A stretch of DNA of 17,795 nucleotides from Spirochaetales bacterium. GTDB lineage: Bacteria; Spirochaetota; Spirochaetia; ARS1246. Location of the stretch: NCBI GenBank assembly GCA_002688185.1, contig NZCE01000006.1, positions 1-17,795 of the forward strand, given 5' to 3'. The position numbers and the translations under genes were made by a program. Shown piece after piece: positions 1-8,485 of the stretch (positions within the stretch are counted from its first letter, which is position 1; every line of letters starts with the position of its first letter). The notes below the pieces were generated by a model that did no database searches, was not told the origin of the DNA, and was given only the letters and a program-made list of their open reading frames with translations.

Positions 1-1244
1 TTGGGCTGAAAACAGCCTATTGGGCGCAAAACATGGCTGCCAATTCCAAAATGCAGTCTGCGCCGGCAGCAAGTAGCAGTTTATGCGTCGGCTCTAAAAT
101 ATATAAAACGTTTCCGGACATCAGCGGCTCTCCCGGATTGCTGCTGCGGGCAGATATCCCCACGGATATAAGTCGCCGGGGAAAAGCGGCATTAGGATTT
201 GCGCTGATATCCATTCTCGTCGCCGGAGTCGCTGTGGCTACGGCCCTTCTGGTGCTCTCAAATGCTGCTATCGTTAAACCGATTCGGGAATTGACCGAGC
301 ATGCAATGAGGATAGGCAAGAGCGATGATCTGAAATCACTCCTCCAATTTAATCGCAATGATGAAATTGGCACTCTCGCCAGTGAGTTCAACGACATGGT
401 TAGCAAACTTTCTGCTGCCAGGAATCAGCTCATAGAGGAATCTTATCGGTCCGGCAAGGCCGATATGGCGGCGGGAGTCATGCACAATGTGAGAAACGGC
501 CTCAACTCAGTTCTCGGAAGCTTTTCGATGATCCGGGCCGAGTTTCGTGAAATTCCCGTAGATAGAATTGATCAGGCGTTGCGGGAACTGAAAAACGGTG
601 TTTCCGATGAAAAACGCGCAGAAAATCTCAGGCAATATAGCTCACTGCATGTTGAGAAGATTCTTGCCCTGGTTGAATCCTCCGGCGGGAGAATGGATGA
701 GCTTTTTCGGCGAGTCGAGCACATTGAGTTGATTCTCCGGGAACAAGAGGGACAGAGCAATGTCGCGCCGCCGAAGGAGCAGACGGAGCTAATAGATTTA
801 GTCGAGAGTGCCAGAGATCTCTTGTCAGAGAACCAGAGGATAAATGTCTCTTTTGAAATCGATGCTTCGGTAGCGGGGACCGGCTCGCTTAAGATATCCC
901 GAGTAATCCTACTGCAGGTACTTTCAAATATTTTTATCAACTCTGCGGATTCCTTTTCGCAGAACGCCACTGAGGGCGGGAGGATTACAATCTCGTCCGC
1001 AGTGGAGCAGGACCAAAATGCTGAGCGTATCCACATGCAGATCTGTGACAACGGTGTTGGAATCGCATCCGAGAACCTGATTCGGATCTTCGAGCGAGGG
1101 TATACCACAAAGGGTAGCGATCACGCCGGCATCGGGCTACATTGGTGCGCCAATACGATTATTGCCATGAATGGCCGCCTATATGCTGAAAGTGATGGTA
1201 TTGGCGCGGGAGCTTGTTTTCATTTGATTATTCCGAAAGAATAG
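1..1244 (+). CDS. CHASE4/HAMP sensor histidine kinase, 5' truncated by window edge
   Basis: The reading frame is open from base 3, so the true start and most of the sensor domain lie outside the window. An internal ATG at 33 is probably not the start. Numbering from that ATG, residues 20-48 resemble the end of an extracytoplasmic CHASE4 domain (DISGSPGLLLRADIP). A membrane helix follows at about 51-76, then a HAMP linker ending in RNDEIGTLASEFN (108-120). The phosphoacceptor is probably His151 in MHNVRNGLNSV. The ATPase domain shows an N box (LQVLSNIFINSAD), G1 (CDNGVGI), F box (IFERGYTTK) and G2 (HAGIGLHW). It should autophosphorylate on His and pass phosphate to a receiver. The obvious partner is the receiver-GGDEF-EAL protein starting 30 bases downstream. 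The ligand is unknown. Family assignment is firm; partner choice is inferred from adjacency. Confidence 0.9.
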   Translation, partial: GLKTAYWAQNMAANSKMQSAPAASSSLCVGSKIYKTFPDISGSPGLLLRADIPTDISRRGKAALGFALISILVAGVAVATALLVLSNAAIVKPIRELTEHAMRIGKSDDLKSLLQFNRNDEIGTLASEFNDMVSKLSAARNQLIEESYRSGKADMAAGVMHNVRNGLNSVLGSFSMIRAEFREIPVDRIDQALRELKNGVSDEKRAENLRQYSSLHVEKILALVESSGGRMDELFRRVEHIELILREQEGQSNVAPPKEQTELIDLVESARDLLSENQRINVSFEIDASVAGTGSLKISRVILLQVLSNIFINSADSFSQNATEGGRITISSAVEQDQNAERIHMQICDNGVGIASENLIRIFERGYTTKGSDHAGIGLHWCANTIIAMNGRLYAESDGIGAGACFHLIIPKE

Positions 1245-1274
1245 ATTGAATTCATCGATTGAGGATACCGACGA

Positions 1275-3503
1275 ATGGCGAGACGCAGTCAGACCGACTT
1301 CCGCATACTGGCAGTAGACGATGAAGCTGACACACTTCAGTTCTACCGAGATTTTTTTTCTTCCCTCGGTGATGCTCAAAAAAGCGATACCAGGCTGGAT
1401 GCTCTCGAGATAGAGCTCTTTGGCCGACCCGAATCCAAGCTTCCGTCTCAACAATATAATGTTGAGTTTTGTTCGCAAGGTGATACTGCGGTGGAATTTG
1501 TGGAAAGAGCCAATGCCGAGAATAAACCGTTTGCTGTGTTGTTCCTCGATGTCAGAATGCCCCCCGGACCGGACGGCATTTGGACTGCACAAGAAATACG
1601 AAAAATCGATCCGCAGGTTAATATTGTTCTGGTTACCGGTTTTTCTGACATTGATCCTGTCGCGATCTTGGAAATGATTCCTCCGCCGGAAAAACTTCTC
1701 TACCTCAGGAAACCCCTTTATCCGGAGGAAATCCGCCATTTCGCAGCGTCTCTGACCGATAAGTGGAAAACGGAACGGGCACTCAAGGAAAGCGAGGAAC
1801 GTTACGCGCTGGCAACACGGGGCACCAACGATGGGCTGTGGGATTGGGACTTGCGTTCTTCAAGTGTCTTTTATTCTCACCGATGGGCGGAAATAGTCGG
1901 GCGGGACCGGGATGTAATCACCGATGACCCTGAGGAATGGCGACGCCTGATCCACCCTGATGATATCGAGACGTTCGACGGCGATTTTCACAACCATTTG
2001 GGCAGCGATAGCGCGACCTTTGAGAATGAGCATCGTCTTCTTCACAAGAATAATTCCTACATTTATGTATTGTGCCGCGGCTTGGCTGTCCGCGATCAAT
2101 CCGGCAAGCCGTATAGAGTGGCTGGGTCTATTACCGACATCACGGGCCGTAAAAGGGCTGAAGAGAAATTACTTCATGACGCATTATTTGATTCCCTTAC
2201 GGGCTTGTACAATCGGGCGCATTTTATGCAGCGTTTGGAGAACACATTGGCATTTGCCCGGCGGCATGACGATTATTATTTTGCGGTTCTCTTCCTTGAT
2301 CTGGACAGGTTCAAGCTGATAAACGACAGCCTCGGCCATCTGGCAGGAGATCGATTACTCACCGAGGTTGCCGGAAGGTTGAAAAAATGCTCCCGTAAAT
2401 ACGATACGGTAGCGAGATTAGAACAGACAAACGCGGTGGCGAGAATGGGCGGCGATGAGTTTATTATGCTGCTTCAGGACATCAAAGACAGCAGAAACGC
2501 CGTCCAAGTGGCCGAACGAGTTGCTGAAGAGTTTATTAAGCCGTTTACGATAGACGACCGCGAGTACTTCACTTCCGCGAGCATAGGCATTGTGATAGGC
2601 ACAGATCGATACGCAAAACCGGTTGAGGTTTTGCGGGACGCTGATATAGCAATGTATCGCGCTAAGAATACGGGCACGGGAAATTATCGAGTTTTTGATG
2701 AATCGATGCACCACCGCGCCGTCAAGCTACTCAAAATGGAGACGGAGCTTAAAAAAGCCATTGAAAAACGGGAGTTTCGGCTTCATTATCAACCCATTGT
2801 AAGTTCGACTCAGAAAAGTATCGTGGGCTTTGAATCGCTGATTCGCTGGTACCATCCAAAACGCGGTATTGTCGGACCAAACGAGTTTATTGCACTGGCG
2901 GAGGAGAATGACATCATTTTGCCCTTGAGCAGGTGGGCTTTGGAGGAGGCCTGTATACAATTGAGGAGTTGGCAGGCCAAATTACCATCATCATCTCCGT
3001 ACGTCAGCGTTAATATTTCAAGCAGCCAATTTTCCGACCCGGATATGGTACGAGAGATAAGTGACGTAGTCGAAAAATCAGACATCGAGGCATCTCGAGT
3101 AAAACTGGAGATTACTGAGAGTGTTTTAATGGCCGGCGGCAAAGCGACCAGCGACACGCTCGAAGGATTAAATTCTCTGGGCTTGGACATTTACATAGAT
3201 GACTTTGGCACAGGCTATTCTTCATTGAGCTATCTTCTTCAATTCCCGGTGCATTCGCTAAAAATAGACCGGTCGTTCATAGAAAACATATACAAAACTA
3301 ATCGAAGCCTCGAAATAATAAAAACAATCCTTGTCTTGGCGCAAAACCTCAATATTAAGGTGATAGCTGAAGGGGTTGAAACAGATACGCAAGCAGATTT
3401 ATTGGCGGAACATGGTTGCGAGTATTTGCAGGGCTTTTTCTTTTCCAAACCGTTAAGCCCGGAAGACGCTTTTAAGCTGCTCGACGGCGATTTGCCCTGG
3501 TAA
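1275..3503 (+). CDS. Response regulator with PAS, GGDEF and EAL domains (c-di-GMP turnover)
   Basis: This 742-residue soluble protein begins with a receiver (about 10-160): acidic pair near Asp15-Asp16, phosphoacceptor Asp92 in LFLDVRMPPGPDG, conserved Lys146. The receiver carries about 30 extra residues before its second strand, a feature I recall from relatives of this type. A PAS fold follows (173-295, WDWDL and IHPDD motifs). The diguanylate cyclase domain (about 298-475) has an intact GGDEF at 392-396. The inhibitory RxxD site is not conserved: ExxN occupies that position. The phosphodiesterase domain (486-735) reads ESL for EAL (Glu520) and keeps VNIS, EITES, IDDFGTGYSS, LKIDRSF and IAEGVET, so it is probably active. 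SD GAGGA lies nine bases before the ATG. It is likely cotranscribed with the upstream kinase, which would phosphorylate Asp92. Net synthesis versus degradation cannot be predicted. Confidence 0.93.
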   Translation: MARRSQTDFRILAVDDEADTLQFYRDFFSSLGDAQKSDTRLDALEIELFGRPESKLPSQQYNVEFCSQGDTAVEFVERANAENKPFAVLFLDVRMPPGPDGIWTAQEIRKIDPQVNIVLVTGFSDIDPVAILEMIPPPEKLLYLRKPLYPEEIRHFAASLTDKWKTERALKESEERYALATRGTNDGLWDWDLRSSSVFYSHRWAEIVGRDRDVITDDPEEWRRLIHPDDIETFDGDFHNHLGSDSATFENEHRLLHKNNSYIYVLCRGLAVRDQSGKPYRVAGSITDITGRKRAEEKLLHDALFDSLTGLYNRAHFMQRLENTLAFARRHDDYYFAVLFLDLDRFKLINDSLGHLAGDRLLTEVAGRLKKCSRKYDTVARLEQTNAVARMGGDEFIMLLQDIKDSRNAVQVAERVAEEFIKPFTIDDREYFTSASIGIVIGTDRYAKPVEVLRDADIAMYRAKNTGTGNYRVFDESMHHRAVKLLKMETELKKAIEKREFRLHYQPIVSSTQKSIVGFESLIRWYHPKRGIVGPNEFIALAEENDIILPLSRWALEEACIQLRSWQAKLPSSSPYVSVNISSSQFSDPDMVREISDVVEKSDIEASRVKLEITESVLMAGGKATSDTLEGLNSLGLDIYIDDFGTGYSSLSYLLQFPVHSLKIDRSFIENIYKTNRSLEIIKTILVLAQNLNIKVIAEGVETDTQADLLAEHGCEYLQGFFFSKPLSPEDAFKLLDGDLPW

Positions 3504-3618
3504 TCCAATGTTTATATCCTGCAAGTCCGGCCTGTAATTTCGGCTCGCAGGTGGCTATTCTCGCCTCCGTTGTGCGGCCCGACGCGAAACGCGGTACTAC
3601 TTTCAAGATAGCCGCGAC

Positions 3619-5427
3619 ATGACGAGTCGAAACTACATGCCTTTTATTTTTCTCGTATTGAGCCTGGGGGCGATGGTTGCCATTGGTGTAGGATTGTTTT
3701 TGTGGCTCAACGGAGAAATGGCGGCTGAAGCGCAACAGCTCCATGGCGATCTTGCCAATGGCGCCGGCCGAATACAGTCGGAGGCAGCCTTGGAGTTTGC
3801 CGTAGTAGCCGGGTTGCTGTCCTATGGAATCGAAGATGAGAAAAGCGAATGGTTTCCTCAGGCCGCCAAAAAATATATTCCCAGGTTTTACGAGAAATGG
3901 TCATTGGGCACCCGTTTTCCTGGCCTGATTGATACGGTGTATGTTGTAGAGGGAAAGAGCGGGAGCACCATTATTACATCGTACTCCGCCCCGGATTGGG
4001 AAGCCGTCACTACGACCGACACCCCACCGGATCCCGTAACGGATCTTGTCGCTCGAGAGGACGAATCCGGATTATACCGGATTGTCTCAGATGATGACGG
4101 TCTGGCCCTCGTGCTGCCGGTTCTGAGACTGGAGCGGAGACCAATTCTCTTGGGGTATATTGTGGTGGTATTCAATCTTGAATACTTTGCCGGAGAAGTC
4201 GTAACTCGCCTATTTGAGACTTATCTTGGCCCCGGACAGACGTATACGTTCAACATGGTTTTCACCAGGTCGGCAGAGGTACTTGCCTCTTCTCAAAGCC
4301 TCGATCAATTTCAAGTTGAAGATACGGAGTTACAAGCCGCGGACCATCGTGTCAAGCTCACAGCGTGGATAGGCGCGGAAAGTTCCTTGCTCACTGACGT
4401 ATTATCGGCTGCCGGCGAGGAGACAGGGGCTATCTGGCAAAAGGGTCTTTCAGCATCGTTTAGGGATCTTTTCATCCGGCAGTGGTTTAGCCTCCCCCGA
4501 TTCGTCAACGGCTCCCCTCTCGGAAAAGTCGCCGCCGATGATCTGCCACGGGATGAGCCTCAATTTGAAGGTCTCACGCTCAACATTCGGCATACCTCCG
4601 GTAGCATCGAAAAAGCGGTGCGAATCACAAGGAATCGCCGGCTCGCAATCGGCTATTCAATTCTGGCAAGTTTTGCAATTGTAGCAGTGGTATTATTCCT
4701 CCTGTATCGCAGGGCGAGGGACTTGAGCAATAGGGAGCACGAGTTTGTTGCCACGGTTACGCATGAGCTAAAGACTCCTATCTCCGGGGTAAGTGCGGTG
4801 GCAGACAATCTTGCCGCGGGGATTGTGACCGATCAATCACAGGTAAAAGAATATGGCAAAGCGATTCTCGATCACAGCCGGCGGCTAAAAGATCTCATCG
4901 ACCAAGTGCTTCTCTATGCAGGGCTTTCAAAACCCGTGATTGGGGCTGCCGAGGACTCAATCGATTTCGACGAGGTTGTGCCTGCGATTATCTCGCGGGC
5001 CTCGCCGCTTCTGAAAGAGCGGCTGATAATTCATATCATGGAAAAACACTATACGGGCGATTTGATTGCAATTGAAACGATCTTGATGAATCTTCTCACC
5101 AACGCTGCAAAGCACGCCGGCGATAGTGCGACGATCACCGTAAACATCTATCGTGAAACGCAGCGGAATCGGGGTTGGCTTGTCATGCGAGTTTCCGACA
5201 CCGGTACGGGAATATCAAAGAAAGAATTAAGTAGGATCTGCGAACCTTTTTACCGGGGTGAAATCAGTAGAGCGAATCAGACGCCGGGAGGCGGCCTGGG
5301 TTTGAGTCTCGTCAGCCGTATCGTTGGCACCTATAATGGGACGTTCAACATTGGCAGTCCCGGCGGCCGGGGTACGACGGCAATGGTCCGGCTGCCGATT
5401 TTGCAGCATGAAACAGAATCATCGTAG
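3619..5427 (+). CDS. Membrane sensor histidine kinase
   Basis: This 602-residue protein has an N-terminal membrane helix (about 8-30), a roughly 310-residue extracytoplasmic region that I do not recognise, and a second helix (about 343-363). There is no clear HAMP domain. The HisKA box is EFVATVTHELKTPISG with phosphoacceptor His382. The ATPase domain has an N box (NLLTNAAKH, Asn495), G1 (SDTGTGIS), F box (CEPFYRGE) and G2 (GGGLGLSLVSRIV). It should phosphorylate the OmpR-type regulator whose gene overlaps its 3' end by 20 bases. The ATG at 3619 is the first start after an in-frame TAA at 3535, but no convincing SD precedes it. Met7 (3637) is an alternative with no better SD. The 115-base gap upstream suggests a separate transcription unit from the c-di-GMP pair. 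The stimulus is unknown. Confidence 0.92.
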   Translation: MTSRNYMPFIFLVLSLGAMVAIGVGLFLWLNGEMAAEAQQLHGDLANGAGRIQSEAALEFAVVAGLLSYGIEDEKSEWFPQAAKKYIPRFYEKWSLGTRFPGLIDTVYVVEGKSGSTIITSYSAPDWEAVTTTDTPPDPVTDLVAREDESGLYRIVSDDDGLALVLPVLRLERRPILLGYIVVVFNLEYFAGEVVTRLFETYLGPGQTYTFNMVFTRSAEVLASSQSLDQFQVEDTELQAADHRVKLTAWIGAESSLLTDVLSAAGEETGAIWQKGLSASFRDLFIRQWFSLPRFVNGSPLGKVAADDLPRDEPQFEGLTLNIRHTSGSIEKAVRITRNRRLAIGYSILASFAIVAVVLFLLYRRARDLSNREHEFVATVTHELKTPISGVSAVADNLAAGIVTDQSQVKEYGKAILDHSRRLKDLIDQVLLYAGLSKPVIGAAEDSIDFDEVVPAIISRASPLLKERLIIHIMEKHYTGDLIAIETILMNLLTNAAKHAGDSATITVNIYRETQRNRGWLVMRVSDTGTGISKKELSRICEPFYRGEISRANQTPGGGLGLSLVSRIVGTYNGTFNIGSPGGRGTTAMVRLPILQHETESS

Positions 5428-6097
5428 AATTCTTGTTGTGGAGGATGACGCTGTCATTTTGATGGCCCTCTGTGATCGCCTCCGCAGTGAAGGATACACA
5501 GTGGAATCCGCACGCGATGGCAAATCCGGAGCGGAGGCGGCTGCCGGATCGGGATGTGACCTAATTATTCTAGACATCATGCTACCCGAAAAAGACGGCC
5601 TCGAAGTATGCCGGTACCTTCGGTCCCGGGGAGTCGAAATCCCTGTCCTTATGCTCACCGCGCGTAATGCGACCTCTGACAAAGTGATTGGGCTTAGGAC
5701 GGGAGCCGATGACTATCTGACAAAGCCTTTTGAGATGATGGAATTGCTTGCGCGGGTGGAGGCGCTTCTCCGCCGGCAAGACCGAATCGTAAATCCAAGA
5801 GATCGCTATGCCATAGGCCGGTACAGACTTGACGCCCGGGGCAGAGAGCTCCGCGTTGATCGAAAGGTGATTCCTCTGACGGCATATGAGTTTAAGTTGC
5901 TGAAATTTCTCTGCGAGCACCGAGGCGAGATTTTCGAGCGGGACACCCTGTTGGATCAGGTTTGGGGATATGAATCCGAAGTTTTTTCGCGGACAGTGGA
6001 TGTTTATATTGCGTCATTGAGAAAAAAACTCAACGACAGCAAAAGACAGGAGCATATCGTCACCGTTCGAGGCCAGGGCTATAAATTGGCAGACTAA
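5408..6097 (+). CDS. OmpR/PhoB-family response regulator
   Basis: A 229-residue DNA-binding regulator. The receiver (about 7-120) has the acidic pair Glu12-Asp13-Asp14, phosphoacceptor Asp56 in LIILDIMLPEKDG, a Thr in LMLTARN and Lys106 in LTKPF. The C-terminal winged helix (about 135-228) has the typical LTAYEFKLLKFL, DQVWGY, SRTVDVYIASLRKKL and VRGQGYKL motifs. I chose the ATG at 5408 because homology begins there (RRILVVEDD). A longer frame opening at 5324 would add 28 residues that only mirror the kinase gene in another frame. The start lies inside the kinase gene without a clear SD, so translation is probably coupled. Its partner is the kinase at 3619-5427. Target promoters are unknown; none can be assigned in this window. 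Confidence 0.94.
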   Translation: MKQNHRRILVVEDDAVILMALCDRLRSEGYTVESARDGKSGAEAAAGSGCDLIILDIMLPEKDGLEVCRYLRSRGVEIPVLMLTARNATSDKVIGLRTGADDYLTKPFEMMELLARVEALLRRQDRIVNPRDRYAIGRYRLDARGRELRVDRKVIPLTAYEFKLLKFLCEHRGEIFERDTLLDQVWGYESEVFSRTVDVYIASLRKKLNDSKRQEHIVTVRGQGYKLAD

Positions 6098-6101
6098 TTC
6101 C

Positions 6102-6130
6102 TTGTCATTACAGGTCTTGATTAATATTAC
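6102..6130 (+). promoter_or_regulatory. Candidate sigma-70 promoter for the cysteine/methionine operon
   Basis: TTGTCA (6102-6107, five of six matches to TTGACA) and TATTAC (6125-6130, four of six) are separated by 17 bases in the only gap ahead of the sulfur genes. Competing pairs exist: TTGATT at 6117 with TACAGT at 6140 (spacer 17), and a lone TATAAA at 6177-6182 just before the GTG. None is proven. Confidence 0.3.
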
Positions 6131-6187
6131 TACCTTCGTTACAGTCAACACAACTAAATCACTTTAGATTCATAAGTATAAAACACA

Positions 6188-7102
6188 GTGAATGTAGCAA
6201 AAAACATTACAGAACTCATCGGGAAAACTCCTATCGTGGATCTGTCTCAACTTTCAGAGGGCGGCGCCAGGATACTTGGAAAGCTCGAGTCATTTAACCC
6301 CTGTTCCAGCGTGAAAGATCGCATCGCATTGGCTATGATTTCAAAAGCCGAGTCTGAAGGAAAAATCAGTTCTTCTACTGTTGTTGTTGAGCCCACCAGC
6401 GGCAACACCGGCATAGGTCTCGCCTTCGTCTGCGCGCAGCGCGGCTACCGACTTATACTTACCATGCCGGAGAGCATGTCTATTGAACGCAGAAAGTTAC
6501 TCACCCGTCTTGGTGCTGAGCTTGTACTCACAGCGCCTGAAGCGGGTATGCGCGGCGCCGTTGAGAAAGCAGAGAAAATTTGCGGGGAGAGTGCTGATGC
6601 GTTTATGCCCCAACAATTTCAAAACTCGGCAAATCCGCAGATACACTATGAGACAACAGGACCTGAGATTTGGGACGATACAGACGGCGAGGTTGACGTA
6701 TTGGTAGCCGCTGTTGGCACGGGCGGCACGATCAGTGGTGTTGGGAAGTACTTGCGAGAAAAAAAACCGGACCTTCGGATTATAGCTGTTGAGCCCGTAG
6801 ATTCCCCGGTAATCTCCGGCGGCGCACCGGGTCCTCATAGAATCCAGGGCATAGGCGCAGGTTTCATCCCGGACAATCTCGATCGCGATATCATTGATGA
6901 GGTACTGACTGTGGAAAATGAGGCGGCTTTTGAGACGTCTCGGATTTTGGCCGTAGAGTATGGCGTGCTTGCCGGCATTTCATCGGGGGCCAATGTCTGG
7001 GCAGCCGCATCAGTATCAAAACGGCAAGATCTGTCCGAAAAAACTATAGTTACTATAATTTGCGACACGGGCGAGCGATATCTGTCTGTCTGGGCGGATT
7101 GA
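6188..7102 (+). CDS. cysK: Cysteine synthase (O-acetylserine sulfhydrylase)
   Basis: A PLP enzyme of the fold-II family that makes L-cysteine from O-acetylserine and sulfide in the cytoplasm. Its 304 residues match the usual length. Visible marks are ITELIGKTPIVDL at the N terminus, PLP lysine Lys43 in CSSVKDRIALAM, the substrate loop PTSGNTGIG, the phosphate-binding GTGGTISGVG, the segment GISSGAN and the C-terminal GERYLSVW. The start is GTG at 6188: an in-frame TAA lies at 6179, so no upstream start is possible. No SD is visible ahead of it. The next gene, 21 bases downstream, is an O-acetylhomoserine sulfhydrylase, so the pair forms a sulfide-assimilation operon. A cystathionine beta-synthase-like use is less likely given length and motifs. 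No SAM riboswitch or T-box fits in the 90-base upstream gap. Confidence 0.93.
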   Translation: MNVAKNITELIGKTPIVDLSQLSEGGARILGKLESFNPCSSVKDRIALAMISKAESEGKISSSTVVVEPTSGNTGIGLAFVCAQRGYRLILTMPESMSIERRKLLTRLGAELVLTAPEAGMRGAVEKAEKICGESADAFMPQQFQNSANPQIHYETTGPEIWDDTDGEVDVLVAAVGTGGTISGVGKYLREKKPDLRIIAVEPVDSPVISGGAPGPHRIQGIGAGFIPDNLDRDIIDEVLTVENEAAFETSRILAVEYGVLAGISSGANVWAAASVSKRQDLSEKTIVTIICDTGERYLSVWAD

Positions 7103-7115
7103 AAAACATACAACT

Positions 7116-7120
7116 AGGAG
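7116..7120 (+). promoter_or_regulatory. RBS choosing between two adjacent ATG codons of metY
   Basis: AGGAG ends three bases before the ATG at 7124 and six before the ATG at 7127. The second spacing is the more usual one, so initiation at 7127 is favoured; the first ATG remains possible. Confidence 0.6.
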
Positions 7121-7126
7121 ATTATG

Positions 7127-8413
7127 ATGAGCGACAATTACAAATTTGAGACTCTTGCGCTTCACGGCGGGCAGGAACCGGATCCGGCAACCACCGCGCG
7201 CGCGGTACCTATCTATCGTACTACCGCGTACCAGTTTAGAGATACAGATCATGCCGCCGATCTATTTGCTCTAAAGGAATTGGGCAATATCTACACCCGA
7301 ATAATGAATCCCACTCAAGATGTTTTGGAGAAACGAGTTGCTTTGCTCGACGGTGGTGCGGCCGCCCTCGCATTGGCTTCCGGAACTTCCGCGGTATTCT
7401 ACAGCATCATTAATATCGCGGGTGTGGGTGATGAAATAATTGCGGCTAAAAATCTGTACGGCGGTTCGTACACGATGTTTGATAATATCTTGCCGCAGTT
7501 TGGAATAACTGTAAAGCTGGTTGAACCGCTGGGACCGGAATCGTATAAAGCCGCAATTACTGAAAAAACCAAAGCCATCTATGTGGAAACTGTCGGCAAT
7601 CCGGCACTCGAGGTGGTAGATCTGGAGGCAATTGCCAATGTAGCACATTCGGCCGGCTTGCCGCTCTTAGTCGATTCTACCTTCACTCCTCCTTGCCTTC
7701 TTAAGCCCATTGAATACGGCGCGGACGTAGTAATTCATTCCCTGACTAAATGGATGGGCGGCCATGGGATCGGAATTGGCGGTGTGGTGGTCGATGCCGG
7801 AAAGTTCGATTGGAACCAAGAGAAATTCCCAAAGTACAGCAAACCCGACAGCAGCTATCACGGCCTGGTATGGGCAACCGGTCTCGGCGATCTTAATCCT
7901 GTGGCATTTATCATGCGAATGCGAACGGTGCCTTTGAGGAATCTCGGCGCATGCATATCACCCGATAACGCATGGCAGTTTTTGCAGGGCATTGAGACTC
8001 TACCGTTACGGATGGAGCGGCACAGCAGCAATGCCGCAAAGGTTACCGACTATCTCGTATCACACGACAAGGTGGACTGGGTACTGTATCCGGGCCTTGA
8101 ATCGCATCCGTCACATGCCAATGCGAAAAAATACCTAAAAAACGGTTTTGGGGGGATGGTTGTCTTTGGCATCAGGGGCGGTCTTGAATCTGGACGGAAG
8201 TTTATCAACTCCCTTGAGCTGTTTTCGCATTTGGCAAACGTGGGCGACGCCAAGAGCCTTGCCATTCATCCTGCGAGCACAACCCATTCTCAGCTCTCCG
8301 CTGAGCAGCAGCTGGAAAATGGATTCACACCCGAGCTCGTCAGATTGTCCGTCGGCATCGAACACATCGATGATATTATAGCCGATTTAGAGCGGGGACT
8401 CAGCTCCGTGTAG
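7127..8413 (+). CDS. metY: O-acetylhomoserine sulfhydrylase (aminocarboxypropyltransferase)
   Basis: A fold-I PLP enzyme of the Cys/Met metabolism family, 428 residues from the favoured ATG (429 from the ATG three bases earlier). It joins O-acetylhomoserine with sulfide (or methanethiol) to give homocysteine (or methionine). Seen in the protein: the N-terminal FETLALHGGQEPDPATTARAVPIY typical of this subfamily (quoted in part as LHGGQEPDPATTARAVPIY), the YTRIMNPTQDVLEKR segment, the cofactor-contacting GTSAVFY and KNLYGGSY, the VDSTFTPP loop, and the PLP lysine in VVIHSLTKWMGGHG (Lys208). The C-terminal HPASTTHSQL and RLSVGIEHIDDII are also typical. The 430-residue size favours MetY over the roughly 390-residue MetB, MetC and MetZ. 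It follows the cysteine synthase gene with a clear SD and is almost certainly cotranscribed with it. Confidence 0.94.
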   Translation: MSDNYKFETLALHGGQEPDPATTARAVPIYRTTAYQFRDTDHAADLFALKELGNIYTRIMNPTQDVLEKRVALLDGGAAALALASGTSAVFYSIINIAGVGDEIIAAKNLYGGSYTMFDNILPQFGITVKLVEPLGPESYKAAITEKTKAIYVETVGNPALEVVDLEAIANVAHSAGLPLLVDSTFTPPCLLKPIEYGADVVIHSLTKWMGGHGIGIGGVVVDAGKFDWNQEKFPKYSKPDSSYHGLVWATGLGDLNPVAFIMRMRTVPLRNLGACISPDNAWQFLQGIETLPLRMERHSSNAAKVTDYLVSHDKVDWVLYPGLESHPSHANAKKYLKNGFGGMVVFGIRGGLESGRKFINSLELFSHLANVGDAKSLAIHPASTTHSQLSAEQQLENGFTPELVRLSVGIEHIDDIIADLERGLSSV

Positions 8414-8426
8414 AGACGCGGGCACG

Positions 8427-8476
8427 GTTGCACGAAACCGGCGCCGGCGGCCCGCGCCCGGCGGCCCGCGCCCGGC
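8427..8476. repeat. GC-rich intergenic tandem repeat (2 x 14 bp)
   Basis: Two perfect adjacent copies of GCGGCCCGCGCCCG occupy 8447-8460 and 8461-8474. They are preceded by the 10-bp palindrome CCGGCGCCGG (8438-8447) and by GTTGCAC (8427-8433). The block lies 14 to 63 bases after the metY stop and is almost free of A and T beyond 8438, unlike the genes around it. GTTGCAC and GGCGCCGG also recur in the array at 17422-17490. It does not look coding. Confidence 0.8.
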
Positions 8477-8485
8477 ATATTCTTA

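Noticed and set aside
3518..3551. Imperfect hairpin (CCTGCAAGTC with GGCTCGCAGG) between the GGDEF-EAL gene and the second kinase.
   Set aside because: One mismatch and a wobble in the stem, a 14-base loop and no following U-tract, so it is not convincing as a terminator.
5324..5407. A 28-residue N-terminal extension of the OmpR-type regulator.
   Set aside because: It overlaps the kinase G2 region in another frame, has no receiver-like residues, and family homology begins at the ATG at 5408.
6098..6187. SAM riboswitch or T-box leader ahead of the sulfur amino-acid operon.
   Set aside because: The gap is only 90 bases, AT-rich, and shows no aptamer-like stems or terminator.
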